Source: Streptomyces sp. TLI_105
GTDB taxonomy: Bacteria > Actinomycetota > Actinomycetes > Streptomycetales > Streptomycetaceae
Assembly: GCF_900105415.1 (NCBI RefSeq)
Contig: NZ_FNSM01000001.1
Span: 4,632,501-4,696,500, forward strand
Direction of reading: 5' to 3'
Length of the DNA: 64,000 nt
Under the pieces are notes generated by a model. It did no database searches. It worked only from the letters and a program-made list of their open reading frames with translations, and was not told where the DNA came from. A program made the translations under genes and the position numbers. This document shows, one piece after another, positions 1 to 8,866 of the stretch (the stretch's first letter is position 1; each line of letters begins with the position of its first letter).

Positions 1-1517
<1,517 letters not shown>

Positions 1518-1600
1518 TCAGTTGCTCGCGTCCACTGTGTTAGTTCTGAAGCAACGAACACGCCCCCTGCGGGGTGCGGCGGTTCGTATATCTTCATAGA

Positions 1601-1719
1601 GTTTCGGTGGTCATAGCGTTAGGGAAACGCCCGGTTACATTCCGAACCCGGAAGCTAAGCCTTTCAGCGCCGATGGTACTGCAGGGGGGACCCTGTGGGA
1701 GAGTAGGACACCGCCGAAC
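1601..1719 (+). rRNA. rrf: 5S ribosomal RNA
   Basis: A compact 5S gene 83 bases after the end of 23S. It begins GTTTCGGTGG and ends CCGCCGAAC, which pair as the terminal helix. The internal CGAACCCGGAAG block and the GGTACTGCAGG block are typical of actinobacterial 5S. No tRNA gene is visible in the 1518-1600 spacer, consistent with the usual 16S-23S-5S operon without spacer tRNAs after 23S. Confidence 0.96.
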
Positions 1720-1728
1720 AATTTTTAG

Positions 1729-1768
1729 CCTCAACCCCCGGACTCCGTCCGGGGGTTGAGGCATTTTT
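1729..1768 (+). terminator. rRNA operon intrinsic terminator
   Basis: A 14-bp perfect stem (CCTCAACCCCCGG arm from 1729; CCGGGGGTTGAGG arm ending at 1762) with a 6-7 nt loop is followed by ATTTTT. It lies 10 bp after 5S rRNA. The likely leaderless promoter of the next gene starts only a few bases downstream. Confidence 0.93.
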
Positions 1769-1786
1769 GCGTTCTAGGCTGTGGCC

Positions 1787-2434
1787 ATGAGATACGACTT
1801 GGTCATCTTCGACAATGACGGCGTGCTGGTGGACAGCGAGCCGATCTCCAACACCCTGCTGGCCGGCTATCTGACGGAGCTGGGGCACCCCACGACGTAC
1901 GAGGAGTCCGTCCGGGACTACATGGGCTCCGCCATGCACCGCATCCATGAGCTCGTCGAGGAGCGGAGTGGGGAGAAGCTGCCCGAGGACTTCGACGCGA
2001 CGTTCCACGCGCGGGTCTTCGCCGCCTTCCAGGCGGAGTTGGAGGCCGTGGTCGGGGCCGGGGACGTGCTCAAGGGGCTCACGGCGGCCGGGGTTCCGTA
2101 CTGTGTGGCCTCCTCCGGGAGCCATGAGCGGATCCGGGTCGGTCACCGGAAGACCGGGCTCGACGCCTGGTTCCGGGACGAGATCGTGTTCAGTGCCGAG
2201 GACGTCGGTCGGGGGAAGCCCTGGCCCGACCTGTTCCTGCACGCCGCCGAGCGGATGGGGGTCGCTCCCGAGCGGTGTGTGGTGATCGAGGACAGCCGGC
2301 TCGGCGTGCAGGCGGCCCTGGCCGCCGGGATGGACGTGTACGGGTTCACCGCGATGACGGCGGAGGAGAAGCTCGCCGGGGCCAAGGGCTTCTTCAGGAG
2401 GATGGGCGAGCTTCCCGCGATTTTGGGGACGTGA
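1787..2434 (+). CDS. HAD-superfamily phosphatase, beta-phosphoglucomutase/GPH-like
   Basis: A 215-residue soluble HAD hydrolase, likely a small sugar-phosphate phosphatase. The nucleophile motif FDNDGVLVDSE is at the N-terminus, a Ser motif (VASSG) lies near residue 110, and the acidic motif VVIEDSRLGVQAA follows near 168, all in the order of subfamily I HADs with an alpha-helical cap after motif I. The first motif reads DNDG rather than the usual DLDG or DMDG, but the two catalytic Asp are kept. A GTG at 1781 is also in frame. I chose ATG 1787 because TAGGCT at 1775-1780 sits six bases before it, suggesting a leaderless transcript. Substrate is not predictable. Confidence 0.9.
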   Translation: MRYDLVIFDNDGVLVDSEPISNTLLAGYLTELGHPTTYEESVRDYMGSAMHRIHELVEERSGEKLPEDFDATFHARVFAAFQAELEAVVGAGDVLKGLTAAGVPYCVASSGSHERIRVGHRKTGLDAWFRDEIVFSAEDVGRGKPWPDLFLHAAERMGVAPERCVVIEDSRLGVQAALAAGMDVYGFTAMTAEEKLAGAKGFFRRMGELPAILGT

Positions 2435-2477
2435 TCCATCTACCCAGCGGTAGGTTCCGGCCGTACGCTGTGCCGCC

Positions 2478-3677
2478 ATGACAGATGCGCGGTTGCGGCG
2501 TGGGCGGGGATCCCTGGCGGTCAGCTTCTTCGTGCAGGGGGTCACCTTCGCCCTGCTCGTGACCCGAATACCGGCGATCCAGGACCAGTACGGGATCTCG
2601 GACGGGCTGTTGCCGGCCTTCCTCGCCGCCGTGCCGATCCTGGCCGGGATGGCGAGCGTGGCGACCGAGAAGGTCGTCGCCCGGGTGGGTCCCGCGGTCG
2701 TCCTCCGGTGGGCGCAGCCCTTCGTGCTGCTGGCCCTCCTCGCCGTGGGGCTGGGCTCCGAGCTCTGGCACGCGGCGATCGCGCTGGGGCTCTTCGGGAT
2801 CGCGGTCGGTGCGCTCGACGCGTCCATGAACATGCTGGGGGTGAGCCTCCAGAGGGCGTACGGCCGGAGCATCATGCTCGGCTTCCACGCCTCGTACAGC
2901 CTCGGTGGGATCGCGGGGGCCTCGCTGGCCTGGGTGGGGGCGCACTGGCACCTGTCGTTGTTCGTGTCCTACCTGCCGGTGGTGGCCGTGCTGCTGCCCG
3001 TCGCGCTCGTCGGCAGCCGGTGGTACGTGGCCGGCGAGGGGGCCGTGCCGGTCGAGGCGGGGGAGGACAAGGGGAGCGGGGTCGTCTTCAAGGTGCTGCT
3101 GCCGCTCTGTCTCGTGATGACCTTCGCGTACATCGGGGACTCGACCGTCTCCAACTGGAGTGCCAAGTACCTCCAGGACGTGCTCGGCAGCTCCGAGGAG
3201 CTGGCGACCGTGCCGTACAACGCGTACATGGTGACGACGCTGCTCGGGCGGGCCGTCGGGGACTTCGGGGTGCGGCGGTTCGGGGCCGTCGTGGTGGTCC
3301 GGGCGGGTGCGGTGCTCGCGGGTCTCGGGTTCGCGCTGGTCGCGGTGGCTCCGGGTGCCTGGGTGGGGATCGCCGCGTTCACGGTGCTCGGGCTCGGGCT
3401 GAGCGTGATCGTGCCGCAGACCTTCGCCGCGGCGGGGCGGTTGTTCCCGGGAGCCAGTGACGCGGCGGTCGCGCGGCTCAACGTCTTCAACTACGTCGGG
3501 TTCCTCGTCGGGTCCCCGCTGGTGGGGGCGCTCGGGGACGCCTGGAGCTATCGGGGGGCCATGGTGGTGCCGATGGTGCTGGTCCTGGTGACGGTGGGGT
3601 ACGCCACGTCGTTCGGTTCGCGAGAGGCCCGATACGGTGGCGGGCATGAGCGGCCGCGCACTGTTGATGTGGGATGA
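2478..3677 (+). CDS. MFS transporter
   Basis: A 399-residue major facilitator with about 12 hydrophobic segments, for example AFLAAVPILAGMASVA, LFGIAVGALDASMNMLG and VAVLLPVALVGSRW. The DASMNMLGV and GFHASYSLGGIAGA stretches match the FucP/YbjJ-like branch of MFS permeases seen in actinobacteria. TACGCT at 2464-2469 lies eight bases before the ATG and no Shine-Dalgarno is visible, so it may be leaderless. The C-terminus runs 32 bases into the next gene (acuC start at 3646), so its last codons overlap that gene's promoter and start. Substrate unknown. Confidence 0.9.
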   Translation: MTDARLRRGRGSLAVSFFVQGVTFALLVTRIPAIQDQYGISDGLLPAFLAAVPILAGMASVATEKVVARVGPAVVLRWAQPFVLLALLAVGLGSELWHAAIALGLFGIAVGALDASMNMLGVSLQRAYGRSIMLGFHASYSLGGIAGASLAWVGAHWHLSLFVSYLPVVAVLLPVALVGSRWYVAGEGAVPVEAGEDKGSGVVFKVLLPLCLVMTFAYIGDSTVSNWSAKYLQDVLGSSEELATVPYNAYMVTTLLGRAVGDFGVRRFGAVVVVRAGAVLAGLGFALVAVAPGAWVGIAAFTVLGLGLSVIVPQTFAAAGRLFPGASDAAVARLNVFNYVGFLVGSPLVGALGDAWSYRGAMVVPMVLVLVTVGYATSFGSREARYGGGHERPRTVDVG

Positions 3678-4821
3678 AGCTGTCACGCAGTACGACTTCG
3701 GATCCGAGCATCCGATGGATCCGGTACGGCTCGCGCTGACCATGTCGCTGGTGCGGGCCTACGGGCTCGACCGGGCGGTGGACGTGGTGGCGGCGAAGCC
3801 GGCCGGGAACTCGACGCTGCGGCTCGTGCACCGCGAGGACTATGTGGCGGCGGTGCGGGCGGCGTCGGCGGACCCGCGGCGGGCCGACCAGGCGTACGGG
3901 CTCGGCACGGTCGACGATCCGGCGTTCGCCGGGATGCACGAGGTGTCGGCGCTGATCGCCGGGCAGTCGGTGGGGGCGGCGGAGGCGATCTGGCGCGGGG
4001 AGGCCGCGCACGCGGTGAACTTCGCGGGCGGTCTGCACCACGCCATGCCGGGGTCCGCTTCGGGTTTCTGCATCTACAACGACGCGTCCCTGGCCATCGC
4101 CCGGCTCCTCGAACTGGGCGCCGAGCGGGTCGCGTACGTGGACGTGGACGTGCACCACGGGGACGGGGTGCAGGCGGCGTTCTGGGACGATCCGCGGGTC
4201 CTGACGGTCTCGCTGCACGAGCATCCGCGGACGCTGTTCCCGCAGACGGGCTGGCCGGAGGAGACGGGCGGGGCGGGGGCCGGCGAGGGCGGGGCCGTGA
4301 ACGTGGCGCTGCCGGCCGGGACCGGGGACGCGGGGTGGCTGCGGGCCTTCCACGCGGTCGTGCCGGAGCTGCTGGCGGACTTCCGGCCGCAGGTGCTCGT
4401 GACGCAGCACGGGGCGGACACGCACTTCGAGGATCCGCTGGCGCACCTGGCGGTGTCGCTGGACGCGCAGCGGGCGGTGCAGGAGGCCTGTCACGAGCTC
4501 GCGCACGCGCACGCCGAGGGGCGCTGGCTGGCCCTGGGCGGCGGCGGGTACGCGGTGGTGGACGTCGTACCGCGGTCGTGGACGCATCTGGTGGGGATCG
4601 CGGCGCACGCTCCGGTGGATCCGGAGGCGGTGATCCCGGCGTCCTGGCGGGACGAGGCGTACGCGCGGACCCGGCAGCCGGGGCCGCTGCGGATGACGGA
4701 CGGGCGGTGGCCGGTGGGCTTCCGGGACTGGGCCGAGGGGTACGACCCGGCGGACCGGCTCGACCAGGCGGTGCTGGCGACGCGGAGGGCGGCGTTCCCG
4801 CTGCGGGGGCTGCTCGCCTAG
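3646..4821 (+). CDS. acuC: AcuC-like acetylpolyamine/protein deacetylase (class I/II HDAC fold)
   Basis: A 391-residue zinc deacetylase of the arginase/HDAC fold, related to AcuC that deacetylates acetyl-CoA synthetase in Bacillus. Visible motifs in order: active-site GGLHHAMPGSASGFCIYND near residues 127-146, the metal-binding VDVDVHHGDGVQAAF near 166-180, SLHEHP, and a late GGGGY near 300 carrying the transition-state Tyr. The start is ATG 3646: TACGGT at 3633-3638 precedes it by seven bases, so translation is probably leaderless; a GTG at 3637 overlaps that box and is unlikely. The gene overlaps the 3' end of the MFS gene in another frame. Confidence 0.92.
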   Translation: MSGRALLMWDEAVTQYDFGSEHPMDPVRLALTMSLVRAYGLDRAVDVVAAKPAGNSTLRLVHREDYVAAVRAASADPRRADQAYGLGTVDDPAFAGMHEVSALIAGQSVGAAEAIWRGEAAHAVNFAGGLHHAMPGSASGFCIYNDASLAIARLLELGAERVAYVDVDVHHGDGVQAAFWDDPRVLTVSLHEHPRTLFPQTGWPEETGGAGAGEGGAVNVALPAGTGDAGWLRAFHAVVPELLADFRPQVLVTQHGADTHFEDPLAHLAVSLDAQRAVQEACHELAHAHAEGRWLALGGGGYAVVDVVPRSWTHLVGIAAHAPVDPEAVIPASWRDEAYARTRQPGPLRMTDGRWPVGFRDWAEGYDPADRLDQAVLATRRAAFPLRGLLA

Positions 4822-4915
4822 GCGATCTAGAACGTTCTCCTGGGTGTTACGCCGACGGTGGGGTGTCCGGCAGGTTTGGATCCCCGGGCGGTGGTGTTCC
4901 GGCAGCATCGGACGG

Positions 4916-5731
4916 GTGTGGAGTACCGGGGCGCTGCGGGCGCATCTGTTGGCGTCGGGGTTGGCCGGCACGGTGGCGACCTCGCGGGAGGAGAACCTGC
5001 GGAGCTATCGGCTCTTCGCCGCGCGTGATCCGCGGGTGCTGCTCGGGCTCGACCCCGACTGGGGGTGGGACGAGGCCGGTCTGCTGCGGCTGATGGCCGA
5101 CAAGTGCGGGGTGTCGGGGGATCCGCGGCACCGGGCGGGGCCGGACGTCATCGATCCGGAGCGCACGGTGCGGGGGCTCGACGCCTTCGCCGCGCGCTTG
5201 GGCGCGGCGGCCGCGCGGCGGGTTCCGGTGCTCCTCGGGACGGGTCATCCGCACCGTCTGCTCGGTTTCTACGTCGCTCTCGCAGACGCTTTGTCGGCGG
5301 CGGGATGTCTTGTCCTCACACCGGCGCAGGGGAGATGTGTCGACATAACGACCCGGTTCGGCGTACGCACGTACCTCCTCGACTACGTACGCGGGGTCGC
5401 GCTGGTACGGGAACCCGGGCCGCCCGTGGACGGGCGCGTGCCGGGGGCGCATTCCCACTCGCCGCTGCCGGTTAGGGCCGCTCTGGAGAGTGCGGCCGAG
5501 GGTGGCGGGCCGCTGCCGGAGCTCGTGGTGGGGGACCACGGATGGGTCTGCGGGGCAGGTCAGCTGGGTATCGAGGCCATCGGTCTCGCCGATACGGATG
5601 ATCCGGCGCTGTTCGTCGGAGAGGCCGAGGGGCAGGTGTCGGTGGCCGTTCCGCTTGATGACGGCGTGCGCTCCGCCTCGTACCTCCCGCTGACGCGCTA
5701 TGTACTCAATCGAGCGTGTCTGTCACGGTAA
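4916..5731 (+). CDS. Conserved hypothetical protein, phosphatase-like
   Basis: A 271-residue protein of a family annotated in streptomycetes as phosphatase. The C-terminal part has ELVVGDHGWVCGAGQLGIEAIGLADTDDPAL, and the middle has VLLGTGHPHRLLGFYVALADAL with GTGHP at the start of a helix, suggesting a sugar-phosphate or DUF89-like nucleotide fold; this is inference. An upstream GTG (4844) exists, but GTG 4916 lies seven bases after CAGCAT (4903-4908) and gives a more typical length. It sits between acuC and bdtA on the same strand, each gene with its own promoter-like box. Function unproven. Confidence 0.75.
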   Translation: MWSTGALRAHLLASGLAGTVATSREENLRSYRLFAARDPRVLLGLDPDWGWDEAGLLRLMADKCGVSGDPRHRAGPDVIDPERTVRGLDAFAARLGAAAARRVPVLLGTGHPHRLLGFYVALADALSAAGCLVLTPAQGRCVDITTRFGVRTYLLDYVRGVALVREPGPPVDGRVPGAHSHSPLPVRAALESAAEGGGPLPELVVGDHGWVCGAGQLGIEAIGLADTDDPALFVGEAEGQVSVAVPLDDGVRSASYLPLTRYVLNRACLSR

Positions 5732-5775
5732 ACGGTCGATGGCAGCTCCTCTTCCCCACTCGTACCACCCGCCCC

Positions 5776-5813
5776 TAGTCTGGAGAGTGAGCGCTCGGCG
5801 ACGAAGAGTCACC
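5776..5813 (+). promoter_or_regulatory. Promoter and BldD-type operator of the bdtA-like gene
   Basis: A -10-like TAGTCT lies at 5776-5781. Immediately downstream AGTGA (5786-5790) and TCACC (5809-5813) are separated by 18 bases, fitting the AGTGA-(n)-TCACC pattern described for BldD sites. bdtA is one of the classical BldD targets, as I recall, so sequence and gene identity support each other. The operator would cover the transcription start, consistent with repression. Confidence 0.7.
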
Positions 5814-5858
5814 GGAGGGGAAGCCGGTGGGCGTCGCGGCGGAAGGTACAGGTGGGTC

Positions 5859-6068
5859 ATGGCTGCTGGCGATCGACCTCTCAACGAGGTCAAGTTTCTG
5901 ACCGTGGCGGAAGTCGCCTCGGTGATGCGCGTGTCGAAGATGACCGTGTACCGCTTGGTACACAGCGGTCATCTGCCGGCGATCCGGGTGGGCAGGTCCT
6001 TCCGGGTGCCGGAACAGGCCGTTCACGAGTACCTGCGGGAGTCCTTCGTGGGGGTGGGGACCGCGTAA
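5859..6068 (+). CDS. bdtA: Excisionase-family HTH DNA-binding protein, bdtA-like
   Basis: A 69-residue single-domain DNA-binding protein. The core FLTVAEVASVMRVSKMTVYRLVHSGHLPAIRVGRSFRVPEQAVHEYL is a MerR/excisionase-type winged HTH (HTH_17) covering nearly the whole protein. The start chosen is ATG 5859 (MAAGDRPLNEVKF); a purine-rich GGTGGGTC precedes it. It is not part of a prophage: neighbours are housekeeping genes and the order bdtA-bS22-epimerase-acyltransferase-rsbN-bldN is the one I recall for Streptomyces. Likely a small transcription factor linked to development through BldD. Confidence 0.85.
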   Translation: MAAGDRPLNEVKFLTVAEVASVMRVSKMTVYRLVHSGHLPAIRVGRSFRVPEQAVHEYLRESFVGVGTA

Positions 6069-6138
6069 CGAGCGCGCGGCCGTAACGCCGGGAAAGCTCC
6101 GTATGGCCCTCGGATTACAAGCGTGGTCCTCGGGACGG

Positions 6139-6206
6139 TAGGCTAGGCCGACGTAGGTCGTGTGGGCCCAGACGCCCCGCACCGATCCCCGCCGGGAGGC
6201 GGGGAT
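6139..6206 (+). promoter_or_regulatory. Promoter and leader hairpin of the bS22 gene
   Basis: TTACAA (6115-6120) and TAGGCT (6139-6144), spaced 18 bp, look like a vegetative promoter. The leader then forms a perfect 9-bp hairpin, ATCCCCGCC (6185-6193), GGGA loop, GGCGGGGAT (6198-6206), ending 26 bases before the start codon. There is no U-tract, so it is not a terminator; an mRNA stability or autoregulatory role is a guess. Confidence 0.6.
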
Positions 6207-6232
6207 GTTCCGAGAAGTGAGCGAGGGTAGTC

Positions 6233-6331
6233 GTGGGCTCTGTTATCAAGAAGCGGCGCAAGCGGATGGCGAAGAAGAAGCACCGCAAGCTGCTTAAGCG
6301 CACGCGCGTTCAGCGTCGCAACAAGAAGTAA
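6233..6331 (+). CDS. Small basic ribosomal protein bS22 (AURKAIP1/COX24 domain)
   Basis: A 32-residue, extremely basic protein reading [20 protein letters not shown] and then [11 protein letters not shown] from a GTG start. This is the actinobacterial 30S protein bS22, related to the C-terminal domain of mitochondrial AURKAIP1/Cox24. A GAGGG purine stretch lies about eight bases upstream of the GTG. It has its own promoter-like sequence and a strong terminator at 6365-6400, so it is a monocistronic unit. The gene is easily missed because of its size. Confidence 0.95.
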   Translation: MGSVIKKRRKRMAKKKHRKLLKRTRVQRRNKK

Positions 6332-6364
6332 GGCGACAGCTGCTTCGCAGCGTCAGTGCGTCGG

Positions 6365-6400
6365 GCGTGGCCCTTCACCGTTCGCGGTGGAGGGCCACGC
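6365..6400 (+). terminator. Terminator hairpin after bS22
   Basis: A 16-bp stem with one G-T pair and a TTCG tetraloop: GCGTGGCCCTTCACCG (6365-6380), loop 6381-6384, complementary arm 6385-6400. No T-tract follows, which is common for streptomycete terminators. The 3' arm runs straight into the repeat array at 6396. Confidence 0.85.
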
Positions 6401-6490
6401 CTGTGCGTGGGGGCATGCCTCTGCGGAGGGCCATGTCTCTGTGGGGGACCACGCCTCTGCTGGAGGCCCACGTCTCTGTGTAGGCCACGC
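6396..6490 (+). repeat. Degenerate 18-bp tandem repeat, five copies
   Basis: Five successive units beginning CACG or CATG start at 6396, 6414, 6432, 6450 and 6469 (18, 18, 18, 19 and 17 bp), with a partial sixth at 6486. The consensus is about CAYGYCTCTGYGGRGGNC. The first unit overlaps the 3' arm of the terminator. The array could be read through as 6-residue repeats but no credible gene uses it. Confidence 0.85.
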
Positions 6491-6571
6491 TTTTATCCCG
6501 CGGAAATGTCGAGGCGCTACGGTGTCGACCAACGGAAGCGACCGACGGAAGACGGACGGAAGGCGCTGATC

Positions 6572-7645
6572 TTGGGCAAGGTCGTGCTCGTCACCGGTGC
6601 CGCCCGGCATCTGGGCGGCCGCTTCGTGCGGCGGATCCAGCGGGACCCGGAAGTGGAGCGGGTGATCGCCGTGGACGCGGTCGACCCCGCGCACCAGCTC
6701 GGCGCCGCCGAGTTCGTACGGGCGGACATCCGCCGGCCCGAGATCGCCAAGGTCCTCGCCGAGCACGACGTCGACACGGTGGTCCACCTCGACGTCACCG
6801 GCACGGCGCTCGGCGGCGGCGGTCGGACGTCGGTCAAGGAGACCAACGTCATCGGCACCATGCAGCTCCTCGGTGCCTGCCAGAAGTCGCCCCGGATCCG
6901 GCGGCTGGTGATCAAGTCCAGTACGAGCGTCTACGGCTCCGCGCCCCGGGACCCGGCCGTCTTCACCGAGACGACGCCCGCCAAGTCCCTGCCGAGCGGC
7001 GGCTTCGCGAAGGACGCCGTCGAGGTCGAGGGGTACGTCCGGGGCTTCGCCCGGCGCCGGCCGGACGTGGCGGTGTGCGTGCTGCGGTTCGCGAACATCC
7101 TCGGGCCCCGGATCGACTCCCCGCTCGCCGAGTACCTGGCGCTGCCGGTGCTGCCCACCGTCCTGGGCTACGACCCGCGGCTGCAGTTCGTCCACGAGGA
7201 CGACGTGATCGACGTCCTGCGCCTGGGGGCGCACGAGCCCCGCAGGGCGACCCAGAACAGCGGCACGTTCAACGTCGCGGGGGACGGGGTGCTGCTGCTC
7301 TCCCAGTGCGCGCGGCGGCTCGGGCGGCCGACGGTGCCGGTGCTGCTGCCCGCGGTCACCTGGGTGGGCACCGCGCTGCGCACGGTCGGGATCACCGACT
7401 TCGCGCCCGAGCAGATCCGGCTGCTCACGCACGGCCGGGTCGTCTCGACGGCCCAGACGCGCGAGGTCCTCGGCTTCTCGCCGCGCTATTCGACGGCGGA
7501 GGCGCTCGACGACTTCGCGCGGAGCCGGGGACCGGGGCTGCTGCCGCCCGAGCTGCTCGCCGGGGCGGTCGACCGGCTCGCCGCGCGGCTGGCTCCGCCG
7601 GCCGCTCACCCCACCGAATCCTCCCCCCTTCACCACGGCGCCTGA
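6572..7645 (+). CDS. NAD-dependent epimerase/dehydratase (extended SDR)
   Basis: A 357-residue Rossmann-fold protein starting GKVVLVTGAARHLGGRFVRR (TGAxxxLG nucleotide-binding motif), with VDTVVHLDVTGTALG, a catalytic-type Ser region KSSTSVYGSAP and AxDxVEVEGYVRGFARR later. The usual YxxxK is not obvious, so it may bind rather than turn over a sugar nucleotide. The start is TTG 6572, preceded by GGAAGG about ten bases upstream; a TACGGT box at about 6518 would give a 40-nt leader. ATG 6507 is an alternative. It is followed after 15 bases by the acyltransferase, so the two form an operon next to the bldN region. Confidence 0.85.
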   Translation: MGKVVLVTGAARHLGGRFVRRIQRDPEVERVIAVDAVDPAHQLGAAEFVRADIRRPEIAKVLAEHDVDTVVHLDVTGTALGGGGRTSVKETNVIGTMQLLGACQKSPRIRRLVIKSSTSVYGSAPRDPAVFTETTPAKSLPSGGFAKDAVEVEGYVRGFARRRPDVAVCVLRFANILGPRIDSPLAEYLALPVLPTVLGYDPRLQFVHEDDVIDVLRLGAHEPRRATQNSGTFNVAGDGVLLLSQCARRLGRPTVPVLLPAVTWVGTALRTVGITDFAPEQIRLLTHGRVVSTAQTREVLGFSPRYSTAEALDDFARSRGPGLLPPELLAGAVDRLAARLAPPAAHPTESSPLHHGA

Positions 7646-7660
7646 GGAGACCCGACTGCG

Positions 7661-8782
7661 ATGGCGGACGCCAAGGTCATTCCGTTCGACGACGACCGCT
7701 CACGGGCCCGGCGGCGGCCCGCCAGGGCCGAGGGCGAGGCGGCGGCCGTACGGGCCCTTCCCGGGCCGCAGCAGGCCTCGGGGGAGCCCGGGGAGCCGGG
7801 AAGGCCCGAGCGGGTCTCCGGAGCCTCTGAGGCGTCCAGGGTCCCCGGGGCGTCCGATGTCCCCGGGTCGCCCGGTGCGTCCGGTGCGTCCGGTCCGGAG
7901 GCTGCGGTGGGGCCGGAGCCGGGGCAGGTCGCGGCCGGCGGGAGCGGCTGGGAGCGGCGGCTCGCGAGCGGGCTCGCGTTCCTGCGGCGGCGGGTCACCG
8001 GCGAGTACGAGGTCGACGAGTTCGGCTACGACGAGGAGCTCACCGACCAGGTCCTGATGGCGCTGCTGCGCCCGCTGTACGAGAAGTACTTCCGGGTGGA
8101 GGTGAAGGGCGTCGAGAACATCCCGGCCAAGGGCGGGGCGCTGATCGTCGCCAACCACTCCGGGACGTTGCCGCTGGACGGGCTGATGATGCAGGTCGCC
8201 GTCCACGATCACCATCCGGCCGGACGGCACCTGCGGCTGCTCGCGGCGGACCTGGTCTTCGTCCTGCCCGTCGTCAACGAGCTGGCCCGCAAGGCGGGGC
8301 ACACGCTGGCCTGTGCGGAGGACGCGGAGCGGCTGCTGCGCGCCGGCGAGATCGTCGGGGTGATGCCGGAGGGCTTCAAGGGGATCGGGAAGCCCTTCGG
8401 GGAGCGGTACAAGCTCCAGCGGTTCGGACGGGGCGGCTTCGTCTCGACGGCGCTGCGGGCCGGGGTGCCGATCGTGCCCTGCTCGATCGTGGGGGCGGAG
8501 GAGATATACCCGATGCTCGGGAACGCCAAGACCCTGGCGCGGGTGCTCGGTTTCCCGTACTTCCCGCTCACCCCGACCTTCCCCTGGCTGGGGCCGCTCG
8601 GGGCGCTGCCGCTGCCGACGAAGTGGACGATCCAGTTCGGCGAGCCGATCGAGACGGACTCGTACGCGCCGGAGGCGGCGGAGGACCCGATGCTGATGTT
8701 CAACCTGACGGATCAGGTGCGGGAGCAGATCCAGCACACGCTCTACAAGCTGCTGGTGCAGCGGCGGTCGGTGTTCTTCTGA
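7661..8782 (+). CDS. 1-acylglycerol-3-phosphate-type acyltransferase (PlsC/LPLAT family)
   Basis: A 373-residue acyltransferase. The first 100 residues are a low-complexity Gly/Pro/Glu/Ala/Ser region, then FLRRRVTGEYEVDEFGYDEEL leads into the LPLAT domain. Visible motifs: NHSGTLPLDG (the NHX4D catalytic motif) near residue 168, MPEGFKGIGKPFGERYKLQRFGRGG near 230 and VPIVPCSIVGAEEIYP near 270. RBS GAGGAG lies ahead of ATG 7661, 15 bases after the epimerase. The stop codon lies in a GTTCTTCTGA repeated again at 8793-8802. Probably modifies membrane lipids during growth or differentiation; substrate not predictable. Confidence 0.88.
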   Translation: MADAKVIPFDDDRSRARRRPARAEGEAAAVRALPGPQQASGEPGEPGRPERVSGASEASRVPGASDVPGSPGASGASGPEAAVGPEPGQVAAGGSGWERRLASGLAFLRRRVTGEYEVDEFGYDEELTDQVLMALLRPLYEKYFRVEVKGVENIPAKGGALIVANHSGTLPLDGLMMQVAVHDHHPAGRHLRLLAADLVFVLPVVNELARKAGHTLACAEDAERLLRAGEIVGVMPEGFKGIGKPFGERYKLQRFGRGGFVSTALRAGVPIVPCSIVGAEEIYPMLGNAKTLARVLGFPYFPLTPTFPWLGPLGALPLPTKWTIQFGEPIETDSYAPEAAEDPMLMFNLTDQVREQIQHTLYKLLVQRRSVFF

Positions 8783-8802
8783 GTTCGTCCGAGTTCTTCT
8801 GA
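8773..8802 (+). repeat. Direct repeat spanning the acyltransferase stop codon
   Basis: GTTCTTCTGA occurs at 8773-8782, where its TGA is the stop codon, and again at 8793-8802, a 20-bp period with GTTCGTCCGA between. It resembles a tandem duplication of the gene's last bases. Confidence 0.75.
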
Positions 8803-8825
8803 CCGGTGGTTCCCCGCAGGCAGGA

Positions 8826-8861
8826 AGAAGGGGCGCCCCCGTTCGTGGGGGCACCCCTTCT
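8826..8861. terminator. Bidirectional terminator between acyltransferase and rsbN
   Basis: AGAAGGGGCGCCCCC (8826-8840) and TGGGGGCACCCCTTCT (8846-8861) form a 15-16 bp stem with G-T pairs and a GTTCG loop, between two convergent genes whose stop codons are at 8782 and 8867. Confidence 0.85.
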
Positions 8862-8866
8862 CCCTG

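Noticed and set aside
1518..1600. tRNA gene between 23S and 5S or elsewhere in the window
   Set aside because: No cloverleaf or TTCGAATCC-type T-loop could be found by eye; none reported.
5700..5858. Long N-terminal extension of the bdtA-like protein
   Set aside because: The frame continues upstream but lies in the promoter/operator and is Arg/Gly-rich; ATG 5859 fits the family.
6486..6571. ATG 6507 as start of the epimerase
   Set aside because: Upstream of a better RBS and the predicted transcription start at about 6530; extra residues are not family-like. Kept as alternative.
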